Source: Agromyces rhizosphaerae
GTDB lineage: Bacteria; Actinomycetota; Actinomycetes; Actinomycetales; Microbacteriaceae
Assembly: GCF_027925245.1 (NCBI RefSeq)
Contig: NZ_BSDP01000001.1
Location: 2,976,001-3,040,000, forward strand
Length of the DNA stretch: 64,000 nt
Direction of reading: 5' to 3'
Below the pieces are notes generated by a model. The model had not been told where the DNA came from, did not search any database, and was given only the letters and a program-made list of their open reading frames with translations. Position 1 is the first letter of the stretch, and the number at the start of each line of letters is the position of its first letter. Below are positions 34,827 through 46,697 of this stretch, piece after piece. A program made the translations under genes and the position numbers.

Positions 34827-35869
34827 TGGCGCTCGAGGAGACCGCGTACGTCATCACCGGGCGACGTGAGCTCTCGCGCGTGCCGGGCACCTCGCCCGAG
34901 CAGGAGGTCCTGCCGGGGCACGTCCTCGTCGGCCTGCGCGCCACCGGCATCTGCGGCTCGGACATCGACGGGTACCACCTCGGCATCGTCCTCAGCCCCA
35001 CGTTGTCGGGGCACGAGTGGGTCGGGGTGATCGAGCGGGTCGCGTCCGACGTCACCGGGTTCACGCCGGGAGACCGGGTGGTGCGGGCCGCGCTCCCGGC
35101 GTGCGGGGCGTGCGACCTGTGCCGTCACGGCTCGTACGACCTGTGCGCGCGCACGTCGCTGTCGACCTCGCCGACGGCGCCCGCGCACGGTGCCTACGCG
35201 CGATACATCCAGGTGCCCGCCGCATTCGTCACCGCGCTCCCCGACGAGGTGTCCGACGCGGCGGGCGCGCTCATCGAGCCCGCCACGGTCGCCGTGCACG
35301 CGCTGCGGCGAGTGCGGCCGGACCTCGGCGACACGGTCGTCGTCTCCGGGGCGGGAGTCGTCGGCCTCGCGGCGGTGCAGCTCGCCGCCCGTCTCGGCGC
35401 GACCGACGTGATCGTCGTCGACCCGACGCCGGAGCGCCGTGACATCGCCGTCGAGCTCGGTGCCGCGCACGCGTTCGCCCCGGACGATCCCGCACTCCGC
35501 GAGGCGGTGCTCGCCGCGTCGGACGGCCGCGGCGCCGACATCGTCTACGAGTGCGCGGGCAAGCTCGCGGCGATCGAGCAGGGCACGTCGCTGCTGCGCA
35601 CGGGCGGCCGCCTGATGCTCGTCGGCATCCCGTTCACGCCGGTGCAGCTCGCGCTCACCGGATGGCTCGCGAAGCAGATCGACGTCAGCACGTCGCTCGC
35701 GCACACGCGCGAGGAGTTCCTCCTGACGATCAGGCTCATGCAGCGCGGCTGGATCCGCACCGCCCCGATCACGTTCGACACGCACCCGCTGTCGGAGATC
35801 GAGCAGGTGTTCGCGGACCTGGAGAAGGGCGCTCCGGCCATCAAGACGGTGTTCGACACGACACGGTGA
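34826..35869 (+). CDS. zinc-dependent MDR alcohol dehydrogenase (sorbitol/threonine dehydrogenase-like)
   Basis: 347 residues. Seen: ATGICGSDIDGYHLG and SGHEWVGVIERV (catalytic zinc), structural zinc ACGACDLCRHGSYDLC, Rossmann loop VVSGAGVVGLAAVQLAARLGA, and C-terminal FADLEKGAPAIKTVF. It likely oxidises a secondary or primary alcohol formed by the P450 just upstream. ATG 34826 overlaps the P450 stop. Substrate not determined. Confidence 0.9.
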   Translation: MALEETAYVITGRRELSRVPGTSPEQEVLPGHVLVGLRATGICGSDIDGYHLGIVLSPTLSGHEWVGVIERVASDVTGFTPGDRVVRAALPACGACDLCRHGSYDLCARTSLSTSPTAPAHGAYARYIQVPAAFVTALPDEVSDAAGALIEPATVAVHALRRVRPDLGDTVVVSGAGVVGLAAVQLAARLGATDVIVVDPTPERRDIAVELGAAHAFAPDDPALREAVLAASDGRGADIVYECAGKLAAIEQGTSLLRTGGRLMLVGIPFTPVQLALTGWLAKQIDVSTSLAHTREEFLLTIRLMQRGWIRTAPITFDTHPLSEIEQVFADLEKGAPAIKTVFDTTR

Positions 35870-35999
35870 CGCGTGCGCGTCGCGCGACGCGCACCGCACC
35901 GTCCACGATTCTCGGGCGGATGCCCGCGAGACCGGACCGATGCCGATCGGCCCGGGCCACACACAATGCGTCAACGGAGTCGCGAGAGGCGGATGGGCC

Positions 36000-37472
36000 A
36001 TGGTGGATTCAATCGGGACGAAACGAGGAAGAGGAAGCACCGGCGTACTGGTCGCGGTGCTGCTCCTGGTCGAGGCGGCCGGCATCTTCGAGCACACGAT
36101 GGTGCTCGGCGCGTTCCCGTTCTTCTCCGAGCACTTCGGCGTCGATCTCGCGGCCGTGTCGTGGGTGCTGACCACGTTCGTACTGGTGGGTGCGGCGTCC
36201 GCGATCGTGGCCGGGCGGCTCGGCGACATGTACGGCCGCAAGCGGGTGCTGATCGTGCTCCTCGCCATCTCGCTCGTGGGTTCGCTGCTCACGATCGCGT
36301 TCGGCACCTTCGAAGCCCTGCTCGCGGGCAGGGCGCTGCAGGGCACGAGCGCGGGCATCATCCCGCTGCTCATCGGGATCACCCGCGAGGCGCTGCCCAA
36401 GGAGCGCGTGCCGGTGACCGTCGCGCTGCTGACCGCCACGGCGACCATCACCGCCGGCATCGGCATCCTGGTCGCGGGCATCTTCGTCGACGCCGGCCTC
36501 TGGCTCGGGATGTTCGTCACCGCGGCGGCCCTGTGCGGGGTGTGCATCCTCCTCACGATCGTCGTCATCCCGCGGTCGCGCTCCACGAAGTCGGGGTCGC
36601 GTATCGACTGGCTCGGCGCGGTCCTGTTCGCGCCGGCGATCGGCGCGGTGCTGCTCGGCCTCACCGCGCTGCGCGGCACGGGGTTCGGCTCGCCGTCGGT
36701 CTGGCTGCCGATCGGCCTCGGGCTCGTCGTGCTCGCGGCGTGGGTCGCGTGGGAACTGCGGGTGACCGACCCGCTCGTGAACCTCAGGCTCATCGCCACG
36801 CCGTCGATGCGCCGGATGATGGGGGTGATCCTGATCGCGGGCGTGGCTCCGCTCTCGGCGATCACCATCCTCGGACCGGTCGTCATCCTGTCACCGGCGG
36901 AGTTCTCCGTCGGCGTGGGGCTCACCGCGACCACGTACGGCATCGTCTCGCTCGCGTCGTCCGCGGTCACCTTCGCCCTGACGCCGCTCGCCGGCATCCT
37001 CGCCCGTCGTCGCGGTGCGGCGGCCTCCATGGTGGTCGGCCTGTCGATGTTCCTCCTCGTCTACGTCGCGCTGGCCCTTCCCATGGGTCACGGGTCGGCT
37101 CCCGTCGCGATCGCGATCATGATGGTCGGCACCGTGGCCAACGCGTTCGTCATCTCGTCGATCTACAACCTCATCGTCGAGGTCGTTCCCGCCGAGGCGA
37201 CGAGCGAGTACACCGGCGTCGGCCAGGTGGCCCGGAACACGTCGATCGCCGTCGGCACGGCCGTGACGGCGACCATCCTCTCGCTCTCGACGGAGCCCGG
37301 CACGTCGGTGCCGACCGAAGCGTCATGGACCTGGATGTCGATCTACGTCATCGCCGTCACCGTGGCCGCGCTCGCGTTGTCGGTGTCGATCCTGGTCAGG
37401 CGCCGGCGAAGCGGCGTCGTGCCGGCCGATGCGGACTCCCCGGAGTCCGTGGAGGCGCCCGCCGTAGGGTAG
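36000..37472 (+). CDS. MFS transporter, 14-TM drug/H+ antiporter type
   Basis: 490 residues with hydrophobic segments spaced as in DHA2-type exporters; cytoplasmic loop motif GRLGDMYGRKRVLIV after TM2 and the LLAGRALQGTSAGIIPLLIGIT segment. Basic N-terminus (SIGTKRGRGS). ATG 36000 is used; GAGAGG is eleven bases upstream, so a slightly different start is possible. It closes the P450 island and may export a toxic substrate or import it; the direction cannot be read. Confidence 0.88.
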   Translation: MVDSIGTKRGRGSTGVLVAVLLLVEAAGIFEHTMVLGAFPFFSEHFGVDLAAVSWVLTTFVLVGAASAIVAGRLGDMYGRKRVLIVLLAISLVGSLLTIAFGTFEALLAGRALQGTSAGIIPLLIGITREALPKERVPVTVALLTATATITAGIGILVAGIFVDAGLWLGMFVTAAALCGVCILLTIVVIPRSRSTKSGSRIDWLGAVLFAPAIGAVLLGLTALRGTGFGSPSVWLPIGLGLVVLAAWVAWELRVTDPLVNLRLIATPSMRRMMGVILIAGVAPLSAITILGPVVILSPAEFSVGVGLTATTYGIVSLASSAVTFALTPLAGILARRRGAAASMVVGLSMFLLVYVALALPMGHGSAPVAIAIMMVGTVANAFVISSIYNLIVEVVPAEATSEYTGVGQVARNTSIAVGTAVTATILSLSTEPGTSVPTEASWTWMSIYVIAVTVAALALSVSILVRRRRSGVVPADADSPESVEAPAVG

Positions 37473-37515
37473 GCCGGGCGCGGGGGAGCCGAAGGATCGG
37501 TGCCGACGCAGAGAT

Positions 37516-37545
37516 GGTCGCCACGGTTCCCCCGCCGTGGCGACC
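37516..37545. terminator. bidirectional hairpin between convergent genes
   Basis: Perfect 11-bp inverted repeat GGTCGCCACGG / CCGTGGCGACC with an 8-base loop between the MFS gene and the convergent acyl carrier protein gene. Confidence 0.65.
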
Positions 37546-37658
37546 CGGCCAGGCGAGCGAAGCCGGGACGCCTGGACCCGGTCTCCACTGTGCCGCACGG
37601 GGCACCCGCGACGAGGGTCGAAGGTCCCTCAACTTCTCCGCGCCGGTCGCGGCGGGGC

Positions 37659-37901
37659 TCACCCGCGCGCGGCGACGTGGTCGATGAGCTGCTGCACCGT
37701 GACGAGCCCCGGGTAGTCGTCCTCGCGCGTGTCTACGCCGGTGGACTCGGTGAGGATCTCCAGCAGGCGCAGGAAGTCGAGCGAGTCGAGCTCGAGGTCC
37801 TGTCGCAGGCGCGATCCCGTGTCGATCGTCCCGGTGTCGACGTCGGGCGCGACCTCGTCGATGGCGGCGAGCACGGCGGCGCGTGCATCCGATGCGTTCA
37901 C
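37659..37901 (-). CDS. acyl carrier protein
   Basis: 80-residue ACP: LRQDLELDSLDFLRLLEILT contains the phosphopantetheine-attachment Ser in DSLDF. GTG 37901 overlaps the E2 stop (GTGA), so it is the last gene of the acyl-CoA/2-oxo-acid dehydrogenase operon. There are no ketosynthase or acyltransferase genes nearby, so it is not part of a normal fatty-acid cluster. It may receive acyl groups made by the dehydrogenase or ligase of the same operon (inference). Confidence 0.88.
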   Translation of the reverse strand: MNASDARAAVLAAIDEVAPDVDTGTIDTGSRLRQDLELDSLDFLRLLEILTESTGVDTREDDYPGLVTVQQLIDHVAARG

Positions 37902-39292
37902 AGTTCCTCCGGTTCCTGCAGCAGTTCGTCGATGCGGGCGAGCAGGCGGCTGCCGGCCAGCCCGTCGCTCACGCGGTGGTCGGCCGACAGGGTGGCGACG
38001 ACGGTGGGGCGGACGCCGATGAGGCCGTCGCGGGCGACGGGACGCTCGACGACGCGGCCGAACCCGATGAGCGCCACCTGCGGCGGGTGGATCACGCCGA
38101 AGATCGTCTCCACGCCGAGGTCGCCGAGGTTCGTCACGGTGATCGTCGGGTCGGCCATCTCGGCGCGCCGCAGCCGCCCGCCGCGGGCGCGCGCGACGAG
38201 GTCGCGCAGGCGCTCCATCAGCTCGTCGACCGACAGCGCGTCGGCGTCGTGGATCGCGGGGGCCACGAGTCCGCCGCCCCGGAGGGCGACCGCCACCCCG
38301 AGGTGCACCGCCGTGCTCGGACGGTACTCGCCGTCCACGTAGAACCCGTTGACGTCCGGCACCTGCTTCGCGGCGCGCGCCGCGGCCGCCAGCAGCAGCG
38401 CGGTCGGCACGAGCCGGGCGCTCACCGGGCGTCCCTCGTTGGCCTGCCGCATCCACTCCGTCGCGGCGCCGAGGTCGATCGTCGTGCTCAGGTAGTAGTG
38501 CGGGATCTCGCGCTTGGAACGGGCCATCAGCGCGCCGACGGCACGGTGCAGCTCGGCGAGGCGTTCCGCGGGCGTCGTGGGTTCGGCCGACGGGGCGGGG
38601 GCGGATGCCTCGGGCTCAGGTTCGGCACCGCTGGGGGAGGTCGGGGCGGATGCCTCGGGCGCGCGCTCCGACGCGGTCGGGGCCGAGCCGGCGGCATCCG
38701 CTCGCCTGACGTCCTCGGCGGTGACGGCACCGCCCGGTCCGGTGCCCTCGATCGCCGCCGGGTCGAGGCCGAGGTGCTCCGCCATCCGTCGCGCCCGTGG
38801 CGAGGACCGCACGCGCCGGGCCTCCTCGTGCGGCACGGGTGCGGGGGGAACCGGCGGGACCGGTTCGGTGTCGGATGCCTCATGGGGCGCGCCCGCTCGG
38901 GCCGCCGCCTTCACGTCGGCACGGGTGATCGCCCCGTCCTTCCCGGTGCCGCCGACCTCGCTCAGGTCGACGTGCAGCTCGTGCGCGAGCCGCCGCACCG
39001 GCGGGGTCGCGTGCAGCTCGGGCGGGTGCGCGCCCGCGACCGGGGCCACGTCGGCCGGGGTTCCCGTGATGCGCGCGATGGGAGTGCCGACCGGCACGGT
39101 CTCGCCGACGTCGACGAGGAACTCCGCGACCACGCCCTCCTGGAACGTCTCGATCTCCATCACGGTCTTCTCGGTGTCGACCTCGGCGATGAGGTCGCCC
39201 CGGTGCACGTAGTCGCCCGGCGCGACGAGCCACTCGGTCACCTTGCCGTGCTCCATGTCGGCACCGAGCGACGGCATCAGGAACTCACCCAC
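37898..39292 (-). CDS. 2-oxo-acid dehydrogenase E2 component (dihydrolipoyl acyltransferase) with two E3/E1-binding domains
   Basis: 464 residues. Lipoyl domain at 1-77 with lipoyl-Lys42 in VDTEKTVME. Two peripheral-subunit-binding domains, about 95-130 ([20 protein letters not shown]) and 163-198 ([20 protein letters not shown]), where one is usual. A Pro/Ala linker follows, then the catalytic domain (about 240-464) ending with the active-site [11 protein letters not shown] 39292 is preferred as start because it gives the family N-terminus [16 protein letters not shown] 39277 is the alternative. Overlaps the E1 beta gene. Confidence 0.9.
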   Translation of the reverse strand: MGEFLMPSLGADMEHGKVTEWLVAPGDYVHRGDLIAEVDTEKTVMEIETFQEGVVAEFLVDVGETVPVGTPIARITGTPADVAPVAGAHPPELHATPPVRRLAHELHVDLSEVGGTGKDGAITRADVKAAARAGAPHEASDTEPVPPVPPAPVPHEEARRVRSSPRARRMAEHLGLDPAAIEGTGPGGAVTAEDVRRADAAGSAPTASERAPEASAPTSPSGAEPEPEASAPAPSAEPTTPAERLAELHRAVGALMARSKREIPHYYLSTTIDLGAATEWMRQANEGRPVSARLVPTALLLAAAARAAKQVPDVNGFYVDGEYRPSTAVHLGVAVALRGGGLVAPAIHDADALSVDELMERLRDLVARARGGRLRRAEMADPTITVTNLGDLGVETIFGVIHPPQVALIGFGRVVERPVARDGLIGVRPTVVATLSADHRVSDGLAGSRLLARIDELLQEPEEL

Positions 39293-40265
39293 CTGCGCCC
39301 ACCACCTCGCGTGCGGCCGCCACGACGCGTTCGGCCGACGGCAGTGCGGCCTGCTCGAGGTGCCGGGCGTAGGGCACCGGCACCTCGGCGCTGCAGACCC
39401 GCGCCACCGGCGCGTCGAGCTCGTAGAACGCCGACTCGGTGATGCGCGCGCTGATCTCCGCGGAGATGCTGCCGCTGCGCCATCCCTCGTCGACCACGAC
39501 GGCACGGTGCGTGTGCGCGACGGTCGCGAGGATCGCCTCGTCGTCGAGCGGGCGCAGCGTGCGCAGGTCGAGCACCTCCGCCTCGATGCCGTCGCCGGCG
39601 AGCGTCTCGGCGGCCTCGAGGGCGGTCGGCAGCGTGCCGCCGTAGGTGAGGATCGAGACGTCCGAGCCCGGGCGGCGCACTGCGGCGTGCGTGATGTCGA
39701 CGGCGCCGGCGTCGTCGGCGAGTTCGCCGGCCGCGTTGTACAGCGAGCCGTGCTCGAAGATCAGCACCGGGTCAGGGTCCTCCAGCGCCGGCTGCAGCAT
39801 GCCGCGGGCGTCCTCCAGCGTCGCGGGGGCGAGCACGCGCAGGCCCGGGATGTGCGCCAGCCAGCCCTCGAGGCTGTGCGAGTGCTGCGCGGCGAGCTGA
39901 CGCCCGCCGCCGGTCGTCATGCGGATCACGACGGGCACGTTGAACTGCCCGCCCGACATGTGCAGCAGCGTCGCCGCCGAGTTCACGATCTGGTCGAGCG
40001 CGAGCAGGCTGAAGTTGACGGTCATGATCTCGACGATGGGCCGCATGCCGCCGAGGGCGGCGCCGATCCCCGCGCCGACGAAGCCCGCCTCCGACAGCGG
40101 CGTGTCGCGGATCCGCTCCGGCCCGAACTCCTCGAGCAGTCCGAGGCTCACCGCGAACCCGCCGCCGTAGCGCCCGACGTCCTCGCCCATCAGGAAGACG
40201 CGCTCGTCGCGCCGGAGCGCCTCGGCGATCGAGGCCCGGATCGCCTCGCGGTAGGTCGTCTTCAC
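39285..40265 (-). CDS. 2-oxo-acid dehydrogenase E1 beta subunit
   Basis: 326-residue transketolase-like beta subunit of the pyruvate/acetoin dehydrogenase group: [66 protein letters not shown]. Forms the thiamine-diphosphate E1 with the alpha subunit encoded upstream. GTG 40265 overlaps the E1 alpha stop (GTGA). Confidence 0.93.
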   Translation of the reverse strand: MKTTYREAIRASIAEALRRDERVFLMGEDVGRYGGGFAVSLGLLEEFGPERIRDTPLSEAGFVGAGIGAALGGMRPIVEIMTVNFSLLALDQIVNSAATLLHMSGGQFNVPVVIRMTTGGGRQLAAQHSHSLEGWLAHIPGLRVLAPATLEDARGMLQPALEDPDPVLIFEHGSLYNAAGELADDAGAVDITHAAVRRPGSDVSILTYGGTLPTALEAAETLAGDGIEAEVLDLRTLRPLDDEAILATVAHTHRAVVVDEGWRSGSISAEISARITESAFYELDAPVARVCSAEVPVPYARHLEQAALPSAERVVAAAREVVGAGG

Positions 40266-41259
40266 GGGGTCCTCCCTTCGCTCGTGACGAATCGGAGGAG
40301 GTCGTCGACGGGCTCCAGAGTGCCCGCCTCGGCGAACGCCGCCGCGGCCCGCACCTCCTCGTCCACCTCGGCCTCGAGCGACGCCCACGCGTCCGCGTCG
40401 AGTTCCCCCGCGGTCTCGAGGGCGGTGCGCAGCAGGGCGATCGGGTCGCGCTCCATCCACCGCTCGACCTCGTCCTTCGAGCGATACCGCTCGGGGTCGA
40501 ACATCGAGTGGGCGCGGAACCGGTAGGTCCGCAGCTCGAGGAAGTGCGGGCCCCCGCCCGCACGCACGGCGTCGATCGCGCGCCGCGCGGCCTCCGCGGT
40601 GGCGAGCACGTCCATGCCGTCGACCGCCCAGGCGGACACGGCGTACGCCGACGCCTTGAGCGCGAGGTCGGTCTGCGACTCGGAGCGGTCGAGCGCGGTG
40701 CCCATGGCGTACAGGTTGTTCTCGCAGCAGAACAGCACCGGCAGGTCCCAGAGGGCGGCCAGGTTCATGCTCTCGTGGAACTCGCCCTCGGCCATCGCGC
40801 CCTCGCCGAAGAAGCAGACGGTCACGCGGTCGCGCCCCGACATGCGGTCGGCGAGCGCCAGCCCGACGGCGAGGGGGAGGCCGCCCGCCACGATGGCGTT
40901 GCCGCCGTAGAACCGGGTCGCGGCGTCGAACAGGTGCATCGAGCCGCCGCGCCCGCGGCAGCATCCCTCGACCCGGCCGTACATCTCTGCCATGACCCGC
41001 TCGGCGGGCACCCCGCGGAGCAGGGCGTGCCCGTGCTCGCGATAGGTGGCGACGACGGCGTCGTCGGGCTCCAGCACCGACATGACGCCCGCAGCGACCG
41101 CCTCCTCGCCGATGTACACGTGCATGAACCCGCGGATCAGGGTCGCACTGTAGGCCTGTACGCAGGCCTCCTCGAACCGGCGGACCCGGAGCATCTGGCG
41201 CAGCAAGTGCCGCGCGACCTCCGGGTCGTGCGCGGCGGCCGTGGCCATCTCCTCGGCGC

Positions 41260-41263
<4 letters not shown>
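40262..41263 (-). CDS. 2-oxo-acid dehydrogenase E1 alpha subunit
   Basis: 333 residues. Thiamine-diphosphate motif GDG-to-N appears as [20 protein letters not shown] with ENNLYAMGT; phosphorylation-loop-like [18 protein letters not shown]. Closest to pyruvate/acetoin dehydrogenase alpha subunits. ATG 41263 overlaps the ligase stop (ATGA). No lipoamide dehydrogenase (E3) gene is in the cluster, so the housekeeping E3 would be shared. Confidence 0.92.
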
Positions 41264-43062
<1,799 letters not shown>

Positions 43063-43066
43063 GCGA

Positions 43067-44377
43067 TCACAGTCCCGTCGGTTCGGTCTCGAGTTCGGGT
43101 TCGGTCGGCCGCTGCTCGCGGTGCAGCGGCGTCAGCGCGCGCGTGCGCTCGCACCAGACGAGGGCGTCGTAGCGTTCGCCCATGACGGTGGCGACGAAGT
43201 TGCCGGCGTCCCGCTCCGGGGCGTAGACCACGCCGATCGCGCGATGGCCGAGCACAGCCCCGAGCCACGGGCCGGAGCGGTACCGGCCGAAGGTCACGAC
43301 CGACGGCTGGCCGAGCGCGGTGTGCAGGAGCCACTCGTGCGAGTTCGCGGGCGGCTCGGGCACCACCATCACGTCGTCGGTCGCGCCCCATGCGTCGGCG
43401 GCGACGACGGTGCCGTCGTACCCGGCGAATCCGACGAGGTACACGTCGCCTCCGGCGTGACGCCGGCGGAGCAGCTCGCCCAGGTTCCACATCCCGCCGC
43501 GGGACATCTCGGTCGCCCGGGCATCGCCGACGTGGGTGTTGTGCGCCCAGACGAGGCCGCCGGGCTCCAGGCCGCGCCGGGCGCGCTCCTGCACGATGCG
43601 GTCGACGGTGTCGGTCATGTGCAGGTCGCGGAGGTTCCACGACTCCCGGTCGCCGCGCACCATCGCGCGGTAGTAGCGCTCCGCCGCCGCAACGACCTCG
43701 GCGTTCTGGAGCACCGCGAAGGCGTCGTCCGGGTCGTCCTCCCGATGCGCCTCCTCCCGGACGGCCACCAGCAGGTCGACGACCTCGTCCTCGCAGTCCT
43801 CGGGCACCAGCCGGGTGCTCCAGGCGTAGCGCTGCGGATCGTTCTCGTACGGCAGGAAGCACTTCCACGCCACGAGTGCCGCGGGCAGCGCGTCGGGCCG
43901 GCGCTCGCGCAGCCACTCCATGATCTCGGCGAGCGATTCCCAGAGCGAGTACACGTCGAGTCCGAGGAATCCGACCCGTTCCTCGATCGGGCGGCCCGCA
44001 TTCCACCTGCGGAGCCAGTCGAGGAAGTCCGCCACCTCGCGGTTCGCCCACATCCAGGTGGGCCACCGCTCGAACCCGGCGAGCACCTCCGCCGCCGAGC
44101 CGATCCGGTCGTCGGCGCCGAGCAGCCACCGGTTGATCCGCCAGCAGTCGGGCCAGTCGCCCTCGACGCCGATCCAGCCGATTCCCCGGCCCTCGATGAG
44201 GCGTCGGCTGATCTCCGCCCGCCAGGCGTAGAAGTCATGGGTCCCGTGCGAGGCCTCGCCGAGCGCGACGATCCGCGCGCGGCTCGCCTCGGCCACGATG
44301 CCGTCCAGATCCACCTCGGCGGCGAGCGGATGCGCGAGGGAGCGGATCTGCGCGATGGCGTCGTTGATCTCGTTCAT
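43067..44377 (-). CDS. erythromycin-esterase-like protein
   Basis: 436-residue EreA/DUF-type hydrolase: [20 protein letters not shown] (catalytic His/Glu region), [34 protein letters not shown]. Related proteins are members of the mycobacterial DosR regulon (for example Rv2030c); their substrate is not known and macrolide esterase activity should not be assumed. ATG overlaps the stop of the upstream gene (ATGA). Confidence 0.88.
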   Translation of the reverse strand: MNEINDAIAQIRSLAHPLAAEVDLDGIVAEASRARIVALGEASHGTHDFYAWRAEISRRLIEGRGIGWIGVEGDWPDCWRINRWLLGADDRIGSAAEVLAGFERWPTWMWANREVADFLDWLRRWNAGRPIEERVGFLGLDVYSLWESLAEIMEWLRERRPDALPAALVAWKCFLPYENDPQRYAWSTRLVPEDCEDEVVDLLVAVREEAHREDDPDDAFAVLQNAEVVAAAERYYRAMVRGDRESWNLRDLHMTDTVDRIVQERARRGLEPGGLVWAHNTHVGDARATEMSRGGMWNLGELLRRRHAGGDVYLVGFAGYDGTVVAADAWGATDDVMVVPEPPANSHEWLLHTALGQPSVVTFGRYRSGPWLGAVLGHRAIGVVYAPERDAGNFVATVMGERYDALVWCERTRALTPLHREQRPTEPELETEPTGL

Positions 44378-45705
44378 GGTGCTCCCGGGCCCGGCGCGTC
44401 GGGTCGGACCGCCGCGAGGTGCCGGACGAACCAGTCGCGCGCGAGCATCGCGACCTCGGCCAGGGCACCGGGCTCCTCGAACAGGTGCGTCGCGTCGGGC
44501 ACCACGACCATGCGGCAGCGGTCGCCCAACGCCTGCCGAGCGGCCTGGTTGAACTGCAGCGTCGGGGCGTCGGCGCCGCCGACCACCAGGAGGACGGGGC
44601 AGTCGACGTCGGCGAGGCGCGCGCCCGCGAGGTCGGGCCTCCCGCCCCGGGAGACGACGGCCAGCACCGGGCAGTCGGGCTCGGCCGCGGCCCACAGTGC
44701 CGCGCCCGCGCCCGTGCTCGCACCGAAGAGCCCGATCGGGAGCGCCCGGGTCCACCCGTGCCCGCCGACCCACGTCACGGCATCGACGAGCCGGCTTCCG
44801 AGGAGCGGGATGTCGAAGACGTTCTCGCGGTGCTCCTCCTCGGAGACCGAGAGCAGGTCGAGCACGAGCGTGGCGAAGCCGGCGCGCTGGAGGGTCTGCG
44901 CGACCACGCGGTTCCGCGGGCTGTGGCGGGAGCTGCCGCTGCCGTGCGCGAACACGACCGCGCCGACGGCGTCCTCGGGAGCCGCGAGGATGCCGCGGAG
45001 ACCGCCGGTCGCCGTGGTGACGGTCACGTCCGCGGAGCGGATGCCGACCATCCGACGCCACGACTCGCCTGCGGCGCGGCGGCGCGCGTCGTCGAGGAGC
45101 AGCACGACCTCCTCCTCCGAGACGGGGGAGAAGTCGCGGTAGGCCTGTCCGACGGCGTGGAAGTCCGCGGGAGTCTCGGCGACGACGACCTCGTCGGCCG
45201 ACGGAACCCGTGAGGCGGCGTCCCGCGGCCCGACGGGTGCGGCGAGCACGACGCGCGCGGCACCTCGGGCGCGAGCCGCTCGGCACGCGGCCTCGGCGGT
45301 CGAGCCGGTGGCCAGTCCGTCGTCGACGACGATGGCGGTGCGGCCCGCGAGGGACTCGGCCGCGCGCCCGCGGCGGAGCAGCGCGAGCCGGTCGTCGAGC
45401 GTGCGCCGTTCGCGCGCCTCCACCTCGGTCACGATCATCGGCGGCACGCGCAGCTGCTCGAGCAGCCGCTGGTCGATGACCCGGGCATCCCCCTCGGCGA
45501 TCGCTCCCATCGCCACCTCGGGCTGCCAGGGGACCCCGAGCTTGCGCACCACGATCACGTCCAGTGGTGCCCCGAGCTCCTCGGCGACCACCGCCGACAC
45601 CGGGACGCCGCCGCGCGGGAGCCCGAGCACGAGCGCGTCCGCGTGCGGTGTCCCGCCCAGGCGCGCGGCCAGTCGTGCACCCGCATCGATGCGGTCGTCG
45701 AACAT
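44374..45705 (-). CDS. phosphoribosyltransferase domain fused to an alpha/beta hydrolase
   Basis: 443 residues. Residues 1-215 are a type I PRTase with the PRPP loop VVDDGLATGSTAEA. Residues about 220-443 are a dienelactone-hydrolase-like alpha/beta hydrolase: VVFAHGSGSSRHSPRNRVVA, nucleophile Ser in GLFGASTGAGAAL, Asp in LLVVGGADAP, His in PDATHLFEEP. The same fusion occurs in stress/dormancy loci of actinobacteria, often beside universal stress and erythromycin-esterase genes. Function unknown. Confidence 0.9.
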   Translation of the reverse strand: MFDDRIDAGARLAARLGGTPHADALVLGLPRGGVPVSAVVAEELGAPLDVIVVRKLGVPWQPEVAMGAIAEGDARVIDQRLLEQLRVPPMIVTEVEARERRTLDDRLALLRRGRAAESLAGRTAIVVDDGLATGSTAEAACRAARARGAARVVLAAPVGPRDAASRVPSADEVVVAETPADFHAVGQAYRDFSPVSEEEVVLLLDDARRRAAGESWRRMVGIRSADVTVTTATGGLRGILAAPEDAVGAVVFAHGSGSSRHSPRNRVVAQTLQRAGFATLVLDLLSVSEEEHRENVFDIPLLGSRLVDAVTWVGGHGWTRALPIGLFGASTGAGAALWAAAEPDCPVLAVVSRGGRPDLAGARLADVDCPVLLVVGGADAPTLQFNQAARQALGDRCRMVVVPDATHLFEEPGALAEVAMLARDWFVRHLAAVRPDAPGPGAP

Positions 45706-45711
45706 CCCGTC

Positions 45712-46158
45712 TCACCCCCTGCCGAGACCGGCGCCGTCGATCTCCAGGACGACGGCGGGTGGGCGTTCGCCGGGAACGCCCGCGAGCGCGGCCCGCGGCC
45801 GGTCGCCGCCCAGCGAGGAGAGCCGCGTGCCCAGGCCGTCGCGGGAGGCGGGCCGCTCCGCCGACCCCACCACCAGCAGCGTGCCCGGGTCGAGGAACGA
45901 CGCCAGGACCTCCTCGGCCGGGCCGTCCAGGGTCCGCACCTCGATGTTCCGCCGCGTCGAGTGCGACAGCGGCCCGATCGCGCCGTCGATCCGATCGATC
46001 GCGCCGTCGATGCGCTCGAGCGCACCCGCCGCGGGTGGTGCGTCGCCGGTGGCGTGCACCACGATGATCGGCGCGCTCCACTCGCGGCGGAGGGCCCACG
46101 AGAGGGCGAGCTGCGATGGTCCGGAGCCGTTCCAGCCGACGACGATGCGCGTGAACAT
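45712..46158 (-). CDS. universal stress protein-like, ATP motif degenerate
   Basis: 148 residues starting MFTRIVVGWNGSGPSQLALS, the UspA opening strand and helix, but the usual G-x2-G-x9-G-S/T ATP motif is replaced by GSAERPASRDGLGTRLSSL and the C-terminus is divergent. Probably a non-ATP-binding Usp partner. Six bases before the PRTase-hydrolase gene and 21 after the next Usp gene, so cotranscribed. Confidence 0.78.
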   Translation of the reverse strand: MFTRIVVGWNGSGPSQLALSWALRREWSAPIIVVHATGDAPPAAGALERIDGAIDRIDGAIGPLSHSTRRNIEVRTLDGPAEEVLASFLDPGTLLVVGSAERPASRDGLGTRLSSLGGDRPRAALAGVPGERPPAVVLEIDGAGLGRG

Positions 46159-46179
46159 GCGACGTCCTCCCTCGTGGTG

Positions 46180-46617
46180 TCAGGGAGCGGATGCGGCGGA
46201 CTCGCCGCCGTGCAGGATCAGCACCGGGCAGTGGGCGTGCGCTGCACACGCGGCGCTGACCGAACCCAGCAGCAGGCCCGCGAAGCCGCCGTGGCCGCGG
46301 CTGCCGAGCACCAGCATGCGCGCCCGACGGCTCTCCTCGATCAGCGTTCCGGCTGCGGGCCCCGCCAGCACGGTGCGCGCGAGGTCCGGCGGGTCGTCGC
46401 CGAAGGCCTCCGCGATCGAGTCGTCGAGGATGCCCTGGGCATCCTCGTCCGGCGTCCACCCGTCGACGACGTACGCGCCCATGACCGGCGGGAACGTCCA
46501 GGTGGTCACCGCCTCCAGCGGCGCGTCGAGCGCGTCCGCGAGTCGCGCTCCGTACCGGAGCGCCTCGATCGACGGCGCGGAGCCGTCGACGCCGACGAGG
46601 ATGCGTTGCCTCTCCAT
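46180..46617 (-). CDS. universal stress protein
   Basis: 145-residue single-domain UspA: MERQRILVGVDGSAPSIEAL and the ATP-binding motif GSRGHGGFAGLLLGSVS are intact. ATG 46617 is chosen (GAGAG eight bases upstream); a GTG at 46626 is the alternative. It is the first gene of a nine-gene minus-strand operon reaching 37659, and a DosR-like box lies 36-49 bases upstream of its start. Confidence 0.9.
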   Translation of the reverse strand: MERQRILVGVDGSAPSIEALRYGARLADALDAPLEAVTTWTFPPVMGAYVVDGWTPDEDAQGILDDSIAEAFGDDPPDLARTVLAGPAAGTLIEESRRARMLVLGSRGHGGFAGLLLGSVSAACAAHAHCPVLILHGGESAASAP

Positions 46618-46652
46618 GTCGTCCACTCTCGCGGCGCCCGTGGACGACGGAC

Positions 46653-46666
46653 GGGACGAAGGTCAC
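46653..46666. promoter_or_regulatory. DosR/DevR-like box, site A
   Basis: GGGACGAAGGTCAC. It matches GGGACGAACGGCCC at site B except in three positions of the second half, and resembles the mycobacterial DosR box (GGGAC-N4-GGCCC form). It lies in the 80-base gap before the universal stress/dehydrogenase operon. Confidence 0.5.
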
Positions 46667-46697
46667 ACGCGGCGCAGCCGGGCGCGTCCGTCGCCGT

